From Euonymus europaeus (lineage: Eukaryota; Streptophyta; Magnoliopsida; Celastrales; Celastraceae), in the NCBI GenBank assembly GCA_963580455.1, contig OY756967.1, forward strand, positions 16,786,022 to 16,850,021: DNA of 64,000 bases. The letters run 5' to 3'. Both the position numbers and the translations under genes were made by a program. The first letter of the stretch is position 1, and each line of letters starts with the position of its first letter. A model generated the notes under the pieces. The model worked only from the letters and a program-made list of their open reading frames with translations, did no database searches and was not told the origin of the DNA. This document shows positions 31,282 to 42,281 of this stretch, one piece after another.

Positions 31282-34200
31282 ATGCTGACTGAAGCAGTTT
31301 TAGCCAACCAAACCCCAAAGGAGAATCCGCCGGTCACCAAAAATCAGGAGGATAGACACTCTAATTCGGGCAACTCAAGGATGACCCGAAAACGGGATAA
31401 CAATGCCAAAAATTCTATGGCAAGTACCAGAAGAGACACTCGTGCAACTAATCTTCCAGAAGTTGAAAAACACCTAGAAGAGGTAGATCGGAAGATTGCC
31501 GCCTTGCAAGGTTTTGGGGGACTGGATGATATGTGGGATAGCTCACTCAATCCCTTGTCATGGGACATCCTAGATACTGCAACACCGCGGGATTTTAAGC
31601 ATCCCGACCTGAAGGAGTACGATCCTAGGGATCATGTTATGGGGTTTAAGGCCAAGATGGAATTCCGAGGTGGTACTGATGCAATAATGTGTAAGGCATT
31701 TCCTGCCACCCTGGTTGGAGTGGCTAGGACCTGGTTTCTGGGTCTTCCACAACACAGCATTCATAGCTTTCAAGAGCTAACAAGGAAGTTTGCTCTCCAC
31801 TTTGCAAGCTCGAGGAAGCCGAAGACCACTAATAATGACCTCATGGTAATTGAGCATGAGGAAGGGGAATCACTGCGGGCTTTTATGACTCGTTTCAACC
31901 GGATGTGTATGGGAATTCCTGATGTCCAGATAGCAGTTGCCAATGCTGCTTTGATCAGGACTGTACGACATGAACAGTTTGTGAACTCATTATGCACAAA
32001 GCAGCCCCAGACTATGGAGGAACTGTTGGCCAGGGCCGAGAAGTACATAAAGGCGACAGATGCTCTAAAAACATCTTGTTTCTCAGTCCGAACTGCCTCA
32101 TCATCTGGCAGAACCTCAGGAGGGAAGAATCAGACATCTGACAGAACCGATGGTGACAAGTCCACGGGTAAAGGGAAGACGGATGATAGATCATCCAAGA
32201 AGACTGAACCAGCTAAGAGGTATAATAACTACACACCTCTAAACACCTCCCTGAAAAACGTGCTTCTTGAGATCAGAGATCAGAATTTGGTTAAATGGCC
32301 AAAGAAGATGAGGTCACCTCCAGAGAAAAGGTCATCCGACCAGTATTGCAGGTTCCAGAAAGATCATGGTCATGACACTAATGATTGTAGGCACCTGAAG
32401 GATGAAATAGAAAGCCTCATCAGGAGGGGACATCTGAACCAGTATACAGCTGGTAGAGGAGATAAGAGGTCAAGGGATGAAGGAAGGAGAGATGACAGAC
32501 GGGGGAGAAAGAGATCAAGGGGTAGATCGAGATCCCCCCGAAGAGGAGACAGATCTCCTAGGCATGAAGATGGGACAGCTGGAACCATTGGAGTCATTAT
32601 TGGTGGGCTGGCGGCCGGGGGGCATAGTTCATCAGCAGGAAGAACTTATGCCCGGTTAAATGAGCAAATGCCCCCACCAAAGAGGAACCGAAGGGAGGAA
32701 GAAAGTATCACCTTCTCAGAGAAGGATGAGGGAGAGATTCATTATCCGCATGATGATCCTCTAGTGGTAGAAGCAATCATAGCAAATTTTACGGTAAAAA
32801 AGTTGTTGGTAGATAATGGAAGTGCAGCCGACATCTTATTTTACCATGCTTTTAAACAGATGAAGATTTCTGAAGACCGGTTGAAGCCGACCGATGTGCC
32901 TCTTTATGGTTTTACAGGAGAACCTATCATCCCGAAGGGAATCATATCCCTACCCGTCACACTGGGTACACACCCACGCACTGCGATGAACATTGTAGAC
33001 CTATTGGTTATAGATGTCAAAGCGACCTACAATGGAATCATTGGCAGACCCCTCCAACATATGATTAGAGCGGTGGTGTCAACATACCACCTCAAAATGA
33101 AATTCCCAACTGCCAGAGGAATTGGTGAAGTTAGAGGGGATCAGAAGATAGCTCGTGGAATTTATTATACTGAACTGAAGGACAAGAAGAAGTCTTCAAT
33201 ATCAGTGGGGAGTTTGGATGTTTGGGAGGAAGACAGCACTTTCCATCCAACCCCGGCAGAAGAGCTGGTCCCACTCATGGTGGGAGAAGGATCCAGAAAG
33301 CTGTTCCTTGGCTCTCAACTGGATGATAAGTTGAAGACCGGTTTGTCAGATTTTCTTCTACACAGCTTGAAAACTTTCGCATGGAGTGCGGATGACATTC
33401 CTGGAATTAGAACTGATGTCGTAACCCACCATCTATGCATTAAGACTAGGATGAAGCCAGTTAAACAAAAAAGAAGGAACTTTGCAGTTGATAGGCAGAA
33501 TGCTATCAAAGAAGAGGTGAAGAAGCTCCTTGATGCAGATTTTATACGGGAAGTATTATATCCGAGGTGGCTAGCTAATGTCGTGATGGTAAGAAAGGCC
33601 AACGGAAAATGGAGAATGTGTGTGGATTTTACGGATCTGAACAAGGCATGTCCCAAGGACAGTTATCCACTTCCCAAGATTGACCAATTGGTCGACGCTA
33701 CCTCAGGACATGAGGTGCTAAGTTTTTTGGATGCTTACTCTGGATATCATCAAATAAAGATGAATCCTGATGATGAGGAGAGCACTTCATTCATAACCCC
33801 CGAAGGAACCTACTGCTATAAGGTGATGCCCTTCGGGCTGAAAAATGCTGGAGCCACTTACCAGCGCTTAGTCAATCACATATTCGCTGATCTGATTGGA
33901 AAGAATATTGAAGCTTATGTGGATGACATGGTGGTGAAGAGTAGGCGGGCGGAAGACCATCCAGCAGACCTGTGCAAGGTCTTCTCAATGCTAGACAAGT
34001 ATCAGATGAAGCTGAACCCGGATAAGTGTGCTTTCGGTGTCAGCTCGGGAAAATTTCTTGGTTTTCTAGTAACCAGGAGAGGTATTGAAGTCAACCCTGA
34101 GAAGGTTAAGGCGATTTTAAAAATGGAATCGCCACGGAATGCAAAGGAAGTTCAAAGACTGACAGGCCGAGCTGCCTCATTGGGACGTTTTCTTGCAAGA

Positions 34201-36453
34201 TCAGGGGATAGATGCAGACCATTCTTTCAGTCCCTAAAGAAGGCAAGGGAGTTCAGCTGGACAGAAGAATGTCAAAAGTTCTTTGAGGATTTGAAGAAAT
34301 ATTTAAGCCAACCACCACTGTTGACTTGCCCCAAGGAAGGGGAAGTTCTTTATCTTTATCTAGCAACATCTGAACATGCAGTCAGTGCGGTATTGATAAG
34401 AGAAGTAGAGAAGGAGCAGAGACCAGTGTATTACACTAGTAAGGTCATGCTGGATGCGGAAACCAGATATAGTAAGGCTGAGAAAATGGCTCTATCTCTA
34501 GTAACAGCAGCTCGGAAATTGAGGCATTACTTCCAAGCCCATCCCATAGTAGTATTAACTGACCAACCATTGAAGAATGTTTTGCAAAAGCCTGATACGT
34601 CGGGTAGATTGGTCAAGTGGGCGATTGAGCTGAGCGAATTTGACATCCAATTCCAGCCCAGACAAGCCATCAAAGCTCAAGCACTGGCTGACTTCATTGT
34701 TGAGTGTCATAGATCGACCGAGGATCAAGAAGCCATCCAAGAGAAGTGGCAGCTTTTTGTTGATGGTTCTTCCAATCAAGATGGAAGCGGGGCTGGCATA
34801 TTGCTCCTCGGCCCGGGGGGCATAATAGTAGAGCATGCTCTACATTTTCAGTTCCAAGCATCTAATAATGAAGCAGAGTATGAAGCCGTGCTAGCTGGCC
34901 TAAGATTGGCTATAGAATTGGAAGTGAAAAATCTTACAATCAGTAGTGACTCTCAACTTGTGGTTGGGCAGATCAAGGGAGAATACGAAGCAAAAGGGCC
35001 CAGTATGATCAAATACTTGGCAAAGGTGAAAGAGCTGTTGGCGCAGATACCAACAGTAGAATTGAAGAATATCCCAAGGGCCGAAAATGCAAAAGCAGAT
35101 GTGCTAGCTAGATTAGCATCCGCCAGCTCAACCAAGGTACCTACCTCGGTCAGGATTGAAATTCTCCCTCAGCAGAGTATACGCGATGAAATTCGTGTTG
35201 AGGAGATTGAAGTGGAACCTAGTTGGATGGACCCAATAAGGTCCTTCTTGACAGAAGGAAGGCTTCCTGAGGATAAGAATGAGGCAAAGAGTTTGCGAAG
35301 GAGAGCAGCATGGTATACTATCATCCAGGGGGCATTGTACAGGAGATCCTTCACTCTCCCATACCTGAAATGCTTAGCCCCCCGAGAAGCAGACTATGCT
35401 CTGAGAGAAGTGCACGAAGGGATATGTGGCAGTCACATTGGCGCAAAGGTGCTTAGCCACAAGGTACTTCGGTGTGGTTATTATTGGCCAACCATGATGA
35501 AAGATGCCAAGCTTTTAGTACAGAGGTGTGATAAATGTCAACGGCATTCTAATGTGCCTCATATGCCACCAGCAGAGATCATTCCCATACAAAATCCGTG
35601 TCCTTTTGCTCAATGGGGCATGGATTTACTGGGTCCATTTGTCCAGACAGTAGGACAGAGAAGGAATCTGATTGTGGCAGTAGACTATTTCACCAAGTGG
35701 ATAGAGGTAGAGCCACTTGCCATGATCTCTGAGAATAAGGTCATGGATTTCATTTGGAGAACATTGGTCTGCAGGTATGGACTGCCAAGAGCCCTGGTTG
35801 TGGATAATGGGAGACAGTTCGTCAGTCGCAAAATGCACAAGTTTTGTGAAGACCTTGGGATAGACCTACGAATTACTTCGGTAGCCCATCCACAGGCGAA
35901 CGGTCAGGCAGAAGTAACCAACCGAACTATCCTTCAGGGACTAAAGGCCAGGTTGGATGATGCAAATGGAAAATGGATAGAGGAGCTGCCTTCAGTACTA
36001 TGGTCCTACCGGACTACGCCTCGCACCTCAACAGGTGAAAGTCCATTCATGTTGTCATTCGGTACAGAAGCTGTTATCCCGGTAGAGATTGGAGTCCCAT
36101 CCTTGAGGATTTCCAGTTTCAATGAGCAGGAAAATGATGAACAGCTCTTCAACAACCTTGACTTGTTGGAGGAGACCAGAGAAGCAGCCAGGATCAGAAC
36201 TGCAGTCTACAAACAGAGAACCGCACGGTACTACAACAAGAGAGTACGTGTGAGGAAATTCTCTGTAGGGGATTTGGTCCTAAGAAGGGTAGAGGCAACA
36301 GGGAAACACCCTGGAAAGCTGGGCGAAACCTGGGAAGGGCCCTACCGTGTTATTGAAGTTCTCAAAGAAGGGACTTACAGGATTGAAGACCCAGGTAAGC
36401 CTGGGAAGATGAGGCCATGGAATGCTGATAACCTCAGACGGTACTACGTCTAG
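31282..36453 (+). CDS. gag-pol: Tat-type Gag-Pol polyprotein
   Basis: One frame is open from 31018 to 36453. The first ATG is at 31282; upstream codons overlap the primer site, so an ATG start is assumed. Positions below count from 31018. Gag core about 170-350; a CxxH-type nucleic-acid knuckle (YCRFQKDHGHDTNDCRHL) about 442-460; protease LLVDNGSAADIL near 595; reverse transcriptase with MCVDFTDLNKACPKDSYPLP near 866 and catalytic YVDDM near 966; RNase H near 1107-1190; a second, archaeal-type RNase H with FVDGSS (1245), NNEAEYEA (1282) and SDSQLVV (1309); integrase HHCC zinc region near 1465-1508 and D-D-E core at GMDLLG, VVDNGRQF and NGQAEVTN. The C-terminus ends WNADNLRRYYV, with no chromodomain and no envelope gene. 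All catalytic motifs are intact, so it could be active. Confidence 0.95.
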   Translation: MLTEAVLANQTPKENPPVTKNQEDRHSNSGNSRMTRKRDNNAKNSMASTRRDTRATNLPEVEKHLEEVDRKIAALQGFGGLDDMWDSSLNPLSWDILDTATPRDFKHPDLKEYDPRDHVMGFKAKMEFRGGTDAIMCKAFPATLVGVARTWFLGLPQHSIHSFQELTRKFALHFASSRKPKTTNNDLMVIEHEEGESLRAFMTRFNRMCMGIPDVQIAVANAALIRTVRHEQFVNSLCTKQPQTMEELLARAEKYIKATDALKTSCFSVRTASSSGRTSGGKNQTSDRTDGDKSTGKGKTDDRSSKKTEPAKRYNNYTPLNTSLKNVLLEIRDQNLVKWPKKMRSPPEKRSSDQYCRFQKDHGHDTNDCRHLKDEIESLIRRGHLNQYTAGRGDKRSRDEGRRDDRRGRKRSRGRSRSPRRGDRSPRHEDGTAGTIGVIIGGLAAGGHSSSAGRTYARLNEQMPPPKRNRREEESITFSEKDEGEIHYPHDDPLVVEAIIANFTVKKLLVDNGSAADILFYHAFKQMKISEDRLKPTDVPLYGFTGEPIIPKGIISLPVTLGTHPRTAMNIVDLLVIDVKATYNGIIGRPLQHMIRAVVSTYHLKMKFPTARGIGEVRGDQKIARGIYYTELKDKKKSSISVGSLDVWEEDSTFHPTPAEELVPLMVGEGSRKLFLGSQLDDKLKTGLSDFLLHSLKTFAWSADDIPGIRTDVVTHHLCIKTRMKPVKQKRRNFAVDRQNAIKEEVKKLLDADFIREVLYPRWLANVVMVRKANGKWRMCVDFTDLNKACPKDSYPLPKIDQLVDATSGHEVLSFLDAYSGYHQIKMNPDDEESTSFITPEGTYCYKVMPFGLKNAGATYQRLVNHIFADLIGKNIEAYVDDMVVKSRRAEDHPADLCKVFSMLDKYQMKLNPDKCAFGVSSGKFLGFLVTRRGIEVNPEKVKAILKMESPRNAKEVQRLTGRAASLGRFLARSGDRCRPFFQSLKKAREFSWTEECQKFFEDLKKYLSQPPLLTCPKEGEVLYLYLATSEHAVSAVLIREVEKEQRPVYYTSKVMLDAETRYSKAEKMALSLVTAARKLRHYFQAHPIVVLTDQPLKNVLQKPDTSGRLVKWAIELSEFDIQFQPRQAIKAQALADFIVECHRSTEDQEAIQEKWQLFVDGSSNQDGSGAGILLLGPGGIIVEHALHFQFQASNNEAEYEAVLAGLRLAIELEVKNLTISSDSQLVVGQIKGEYEAKGPSMIKYLAKVKELLAQIPTVELKNIPRAENAKADVLARLASASSTKVPTSVRIEILPQQSIRDEIRVEEIEVEPSWMDPIRSFLTEGRLPEDKNEAKSLRRRAAWYTIIQGALYRRSFTLPYLKCLAPREADYALREVHEGICGSHIGAKVLSHKVLRCGYYWPTMMKDAKLLVQRCDKCQRHSNVPHMPPAEIIPIQNPCPFAQWGMDLLGPFVQTVGQRRNLIVAVDYFTKWIEVEPLAMISENKVMDFIWRTLVCRYGLPRALVVDNGRQFVSRKMHKFCEDLGIDLRITSVAHPQANGQAEVTNRTILQGLKARLDDANGKWIEELPSVLWSYRTTPRTSTGESPFMLSFGTEAVIPVEIGVPSLRISSFNEQENDEQLFNNLDLLEETREAARIRTAVYKQRTARYYNKRVRVRKFSVGDLVLRRVEATGKHPGKLGETWEGPYRVIEVLKEGTYRIEDPGKPGKMRPWNADNLRRYYV

Positions 36454-36714
36454 TTCTTTTTTGCTTATTCAGCCTTTATTTTTTCAAATAAAAATAGGTT
36501 AGCTGGTAAGATCTATCATAGTTTTGTAAAAAGGTAAGCCTTAGAGCTACCATTTCGTTCGATTGTTTTGATGAATAAAGACGCCAGCTTTACCTCAAAA
36601 AGATATGGTCAGTCAGCAAAAAGCCAACAACCAGTAAAGTGCCACAAAAAGTCCTAACTTAGAGGAATAAATTCCCAAGTTAGAAAGGACGAATCGAGGC
36701 GACTTTAGAGCAAT
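36454..36714. other. Spacer after pol in the Tat element
   Basis: Non-coding AT-rich leader into the tandem array. No motif recognised. Confidence 0.4.
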
Positions 36715-37125
36715 TTAAAACCCGGTTGGTCAGACCAAAAGGATTAAAAAATCCTAAGTCTTTAAAGACGACCAACCGAGGTAGTATAATTGTGAAGACA
36801 CCAGGTTGGACAGACCAAAAGGATTAAAAATCCTAAGTCCTTACAGACGACCGACCAAAGAGGTATGATCGTTGGAACACCAGGTTTGTCAGACCAAAAG
36901 GATTAAAATCCTAAGTCTCAAAAACGACCGACCGAGGCGATATAATAATTATGTAGATACCCGGTCCGTCAGACCAAAAGGATTAAAAATCCTAAGTCTT
37001 AATAACGACCGACCGAGGTGACATAATCATGAAGATACGCGGTCCGTCAGACCAAAAGGATTAAAAATCCTAAGTCTTAAGGGACGACCGACCGAGGTGG
37101 TTTAAAAATCCTTACTCAGGAAAAG
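36715..37125. repeat. Five-copy 80-bp tandem array in the Tat element
   Basis: CAGACCAAAAGGATTAAAA recurs at 36731, 36811, 36890, 36970 and 37048 (spacings 80, 79, 80, 78). Each unit holds an inverted pair GGATT-AAA-AATCC and a trailing GACGACCGACC. It lies between the ends of the two convergent coding units. Confidence 0.92.
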
Positions 37126-37191
37126 AGACCGAGGTGGTTCAAAAATATGGCACGGTACGAACACACAACACTTGAAAGAAAGAAAGTGCCT

Positions 37192-37197
37192 TTTATT
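37192..37197 (-). terminator. Poly(A) signal of the convergent gene
   Basis: The minus strand reads AATAAA 52 nt after the stop codon at 37249, the usual place for a plant near-upstream element. Confidence 0.65.
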
Positions 37198-37248
37198 AAA
37201 AGAGTAAAAAGTTACATAGAAACAAAAAAAGGGAAGCAAGTACAATGC

Positions 37249-39524
37249 CTAATTTTCTACATCTACATAAGACTCCTCGACCACCACCTCAGCAACTACT
37301 TCGGCTGGATCAGCACGTGGACTGGTTGGTTGGTCAGGCAGCTGGGAAGAAGGATTCTCTTGTGCTTGAACTTCAGAAGGAATGGTCGGATCGGGCAGGG
37401 TCAGATCGGTCAGAGGCTCAACTTCGCCATCTTCTCGTTCATCCTCGTCCTCTTCATCGGACGGCTCGGCCGCCTTCTTCCTTGCCTCTTCCGCCCTTTT
37501 GTACTCCTCATAGATGTCCTCCTTCGGCTCAACCAAGTCGTCCTTACCCACTAAGGGGGGGCAGAACTGGTCCAGAAGTGAAGGGTCAAGGCCCACATCA
37601 ATGAGGGCTCTTCGGGCCGTTTTGAAAGCTCCACGGACACCAAAGTAACCCTCCTGACGGAGCATCAACCCAAGCTCCTCGGACTGCTTGAATTGGTCGA
37701 TCCCCAACTGTAGTCCTTCCCGGAGCGCTTTGGCGATAGCCAGCTCGGTACGGGAGTCCGCAGAAGCCTTTGAAGACTCCAGCTCAGACTGAAGGTCTTC
37801 AAGTTCGGCTTTGAGACGCCGCTCCTCGGTTCTGGCTGCCTTCTTTGCTTCCGCCAGCTCGGCCTTCACACGCTCGAGGTCATTAATTGCCTTAGACTTC
37901 TGCTCAGCTGCAGACTCGGCTAGCTCCAGCGCAGCAGTCTCGTTGGCGGTCAGGTCGGCTATACCACTTGGAAGAGTGGCGAGGCACGAGAGAAGCTGCA
38001 AATCATTTTGGCCAAGTGTCAAAAACCGACCGACCAACCAAATATAAAAAACAAAAAGAACGAAAATTTTCGCTAAAGTTCAGAAGTATTTTACCCTCAT
38101 AGCCGAGACGTTCATCTCGGACACCTTGTCCGCTAGGGAGAGGACCCGGAACCTCTCAAAATCAGCAGGTGTCGGGGTCTTTGACACCATCTGACCGGCC
38201 ACGTAAGGATTGTTGGCCGAATCGCTGACCAAGACGGTCCAGTTCGGTTGATGCACAACCATGTCGTCCGAACTGATCCGCCCCCTCGGAGGCACCCTTA
38301 CGCTGGTCGGATGGATAGGGAGACCGGTCGGCAAAGGAGGAGTGGAAGAAATGTTCTGACTAGTCCGAACCCGAACCGTGGTGTGGGTTTCAGTCGGCGC
38401 CCGGAGGGCTCGGTCAGCAGCAGCAGTCTCTCCAGAGTTATCACGCCTGGGGCGTTTATCCCTAGCTGGACCCTTATTCTTGCCTGCTCGCTTCTTGGAC
38501 GGACCGGCTCCTGATCCCGAACCAGTACTGAACATGGACAAGTATTCGTTCATGCTCGCCATATCTGAAAAAGAAATGTAGTAAGTGTTAGAGACCGAAC
38601 GACATAGATAACTAAATAAATAGGAATCCCAAGTTAAAGTTCTGACCCACCAATCTTAAGGACATCCGAGGTAAATGCCCTTGAGTGGTCCTCTGAGTCG
38701 AACACCAGAGGGACGAAAGGATTGGGAGGGAGAAACGAAGTAAGGGTGTCTAACCAACCCTTCTCATCATCGCTCAGCTCAGGAAGGGAATTAAAATAGT
38801 TCATCCGAGGTACGCCATAGGAATTTCTAAAAGGCAAACTACTATGTTCAGGAAGTGGGACGGTCACTATAAAGTATCCCTGCTTCCACCTCTTTATGGA
38901 CAAACCGTACTTAGGGGCGACGAAAGGCTCTCTAAACTGAAAGTAGTAAAGGCCTTTTGACTTAGGATGGTGGTTCAGCTTAAGAATATGCTGGATGACA
39001 TGGGAAGAGAAAGGAATTTCATACTTAGAGCAAAGAGTTAGGATGGTACAGAGGAAGAACCAAGAATTAGGAGTTAGGCAGGGCGGACAAATATTGGACC
39101 TCCTGAAAAAGCTGGTCACAGCTGGAGGGAAGGGGACCCTAGCACCTAGCTTCATGGAATGATAAGAAATTGCAAATTCGTTTTCGCCTGGACGGAAAGG
39201 ATTTTCGTCAGGACGGATTAGCCTCATGGGCCATGGAACACCGGTCTCATCCCTAATCACTCTAAGAGAGGACTCGTCCAAACAGGAGCTACTAATCCCG
39301 GTCGGCTCGACATCTTTGGGTGAAGGATTCTCCCCCCTCCTATCATTAGGGATAGGGAGACCAAAAGGAGCAACCTCGGGTCGAGGATCAAAAGTGATCC
39401 GAACCGAGCTACCTAAACTAGGGGATGGAGCTTCTACATCTACCCAAGAGTTTAAATCACTTAGGGTTCGGGCATCGGACGAGTCCGAACTACTGGAAGA
39501 AGACGAACTACAATCTGAAGACAT
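37249..39524 (-). CDS. Spliced convergent extra protein of the Tat element, 696 residues
   Basis: Three exons on the minus strand (39524-38651, 38564-38095, 37995-37249) join in frame through GT-AG introns: donors G|GTGGGT and AGG|GTAAAA, acceptors TTTTTCAG and TTTGCAG. They total 2091 nt including the stop. Exon 1 starts with a Ser-rich segment and then a conserved-looking block (YHSMKLGARVPFPP, WFFLCTILTLCSKYEIPF, GLYYFQFRE) like the 'putative gypsy type transposon' proteins seen near plant Ty3 elements. Exon 2 is basic and Pro/Thr-rich. Exon 3 encodes a long Ala/Glu/Lys coiled coil, then a GVRGAFKTARRALIDVGLDP block and an acidic tail. A TATA box and a poly(A) signal frame it. The role is unknown; Gag- or chromatin-binding accessory functions are only guesses. 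Splice sites are inferred from sequence. Confidence 0.75.
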
Positions 39525-39682
39525 ACTGGAACTAACCTGAGAATGAGTTATAGCTCGGCTAGAAAGAAGAGAGCAAAAGTATTGTCGGATAGCTCGGTCT
39601 GTCTATCAAGCTCGGATTGCAGCAGTTCGGCTCGGACTTTTCAAAGCTCTTCAGTAAGGAAAATTGAAAATGACATGTCCAG

Positions 39683-39690
39683 TATTTATA
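39683..39690 (-). promoter_or_regulatory. TATA box of the convergent gene in the Tat element
   Basis: The minus strand reads TATAAATA about 160 nt before the ATG at 39524, preceded by a TGACGTCC element (complement of 39691-39700) that resembles a bZIP site. It lies between the gene and the 3' LTR, so the gene appears to have its own promoter. Confidence 0.65.
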
Positions 39691-39857
39691 GTGGACGTCA
39701 TGGGCGAATTAACGGCACAGATTACAGCGACTCTTGGGCTAGCCACCATCTCGACCGTTGATCCGAATCGCCGCCTCAGCATTAATGGCATAGCTGGTCA
39801 TCATTACTCCTTCATTGGAAATCGTAGAAACGATTCAAAAAAGGAGTAGGGGGCATC

Positions 39858-40548
39858 TGATATGGCAAAACTGGTCCATCCAATAAGATTGTGACACTTG
39901 TATAATGTCCACCTCGGATGGTCGGCTTCACGCCTTGATAGACCGACCGGACCTGGAGTATCATAGTGGTCGGTCGGTCGGTCTACTTTGGTTTTATTAG
40001 GCCCGCCTAGGCCGGTGGTTAGTTCGGTCGGTCTTCCTTTACAGATCGGTTCGGCCTTCAACCATGAGTTCGTGATGGTGTCACTGGGCACATAGGTCGG
40101 TCGGTCATCCTCAGGACAAGTGGATGGTCGGTCGGCCATTGCCGGATCCAAATTAGATCCGTTCTTTAAGGAGTCCTAATCCTACAAGGAGTAGAGACCC
40201 AAAAGGCCTACAACTCCGACAAATGCGTTCGGATAATGAAGAGAGGAGTTTCATTCCTAATAGAATAAGAACTCTGTAAATCTCTATAAAAGGAGGCTTA
40301 CGCGTCAGGTAAATTTTTACGTCACAACTGGCATTACTATTGCTTAAGTTGAGAGAGCTCTCAGAGACCGAGCCCTCCCAACTGAGAATTACCTAACTGA
40401 CTTGAGCGTCGGAGCGGGCCCCCCCGAACTAACTCGGGGTCCCTCTTAGCTTACGTTTGCTGACTGTGCAGGACATCCAGCTCAGCAATTTGGAGTCTGA
40501 CCTGACTGAGTGGTGTCCAGCTAGGACAGACAGTTTTTGGCATCATCA
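39858..40548 (+). repeat. 3' LTR of the Tat element
   Basis: 691 bp, TGATATGG...GGCATCATCA, nine substitutions from the 5' LTR and no indels. Followed by the target duplication gtgat. Confidence 0.95.
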
Positions 40549-40553
40549 GTGAT

Positions 40554-42281
40554 AAAGTCCCTATTACCTTACAAGTTGTTTCTGCAAAAAAATAATACCA
40601 ACTCGCATCCTCCATATCCGCTAGTGCAATTGGGAACAACTATCGGTCTCTACCTTGCCTTATTGGTTGTGGGATTTGTTATTGTGTTCCATGTTTCAAT
40701 CCTAATTTGTTCTTTGCGAAAGTGCCCCTTTCCTTATTCTTGAACTAGAGCTCATATTAGGCCCTTTATAGTTGGAGAAAGTAGAAGAAGCAAGAGAATG
40801 AACACTGGGTGAGTTTCAAAATTTGATTCAATGTTCATGGCTCTGATCCGCTCTCCATATTTAATTGATCTATTTTGGGATTTGTTAATATTTTCTTAGC
40901 ATTTCCATCTCCATGAAGCTTCTCTCTTCTCTCTCTTTCAAAACCAGAGCCATGTTTTGATGTTCTATCCCTATTGCTCTTTAATCTTTGACAAATATCG
41001 TTGTAGTGAACTTTTAGATGGTAATCCTAAAATTCTTCAATTAGGAAAGAATTGTTATGCTGACGTTTTAATGCTTGGTATGTAGAGTCAGATGCAACAT
41101 TCATATATATATTGTAGAAATTATCTACTCGTGTCTAATTTTGTAACTAATTTTGATATTGCAGTTCGGTTCTTTGCTTTTCATGTATTACTACTATCAA
41201 TATCACAAAAGAGTTGATGGAGACAAATATGACAAAAGTGGAAGTTGATGATGAGCAAGGGACTTCTGCAGCTCCCCACATCACCAAGCTGTAGGGAAAT
41301 GGGGCTCATCATTAAAAAAAAAAAAATATATATATATATATAGGTACTCATGTGATGCTTAAAATTGAATAGCTTTTTGTATATGTACTCTTTAAGAACA
41401 CGAATCAATTACAATCAATTACATTGATGATCTTTATAGGAATGGATGGATTTTTTTAAAATTCACTTGGATGGCTCTTGCTGCACAATTTACCATAAAG
41501 TAGTGGTTTTTGTACATTGTTTGCTTGGAATTTCAAGAGTCAAGCAATTGTGCCCTTGTCGAATATGAACCAATGACTTATAAATTACCATGACGTTACT
41601 CTACCAAAGTGCCTCTGTTAATGGAAAAGATAAAGACTCATCTGCATTTTTGAAAATAAAAACATTTAAAAAATTGTGTTTTCAATCTCGTGATTTTATT
41701 TTTAATATATCTGCTATTATTACACGGTTGAATCTTTTATTCATTTATCTTTCATGGATTTTTTGGGCGAAAATAATATTGTCTATAGGTTTATATGATG
41801 GTACATGGGATTTGTTATTTCAAGATGATCAGTGATCACCTTGGAGTGCATCCTTCATCACTGATAAAAATCAATTCTATTAAAATAAATGTTAATGTTA
41901 AGTTGAAGAAGCCCAAAGTTGTTAAATGGTCATTGGGAGAGTTGAGATCGGACAACTCCAATGCAGAAGAGAGAAAAAACAATTAGAAGGAAAATAAAAT
42001 GTTTATTATTATCGTATAAAAATTATCAACTTTCAACCATTCAAAAAATTGAGGTCATGAAACAATATTTAATAAATGAATGTTAAAAAACTGTTAATTT
42101 ATTAAATGACTCAAAATTCTTATAAAATTAAAATTTTAATTTGTATTACCTTATCAACTGTAAAATTGGCACATCTGTATTCACATGTTTTACAAAAATT
42201 ATCATAATTATTTTAAATAGAGATGACTATATCTAAAGAAAAATGAAAGAAAAAAATTAAGAAAAATGAGAAATTGCAACC
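40554..42281. other. Host or Helitron-derived DNA right of the Tat element
   Basis: No gene I can name. A short open stretch at 40570-40743 ends in a hydrophobic helix (LALLVVGFVIVFHVSILI) but has no support as a gene. A(n)/(TA)n microsatellite at 41314-41342. Confidence 0.4.

Larger units (their letters stand above)
30325..40548 (+). mobile_element. Complete Ty3/gypsy retrotransposon of the Tat type with a convergent extra gene
   Basis: Two 691-bp LTRs (30325-31015, 39858-40548) differ at 9 positions (1.3 percent), so insertion is recent. The 5-bp target duplication is gtgat (30320-30324, 40549-40553). The plus strand carries an uninterrupted gag-protease-RT-RNase H-archaeal-type RNase H-integrase frame. 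Having a second RNase H before integrase is the mark of the Tat clade. Downstream of pol are an 80-bp tandem array and a spliced gene on the opposite strand. At 10,224 bp it appears structurally complete. Confidence 0.95.

Noticed and set aside
32370..32659. Open frames on both strands inside the Tat gag region
   Set aside because: They are other-frame readings of the Arg/Asp/Gly-rich gag segment, which has low-complexity codons.
37147..37604. Plus-strand open frames of 119-135 codons at the Tat 3' region
   Set aside because: They are antisense to exon 3 of the convergent gene, whose splice sites, coiled coil and poly(A) signal favour the minus strand.
40537..40743. 68-codon frame with a transmembrane-like segment right of the Tat element
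   Set aside because: It starts across the element junction, has no homology I recognise and no sign of a promoter or upstream exon.
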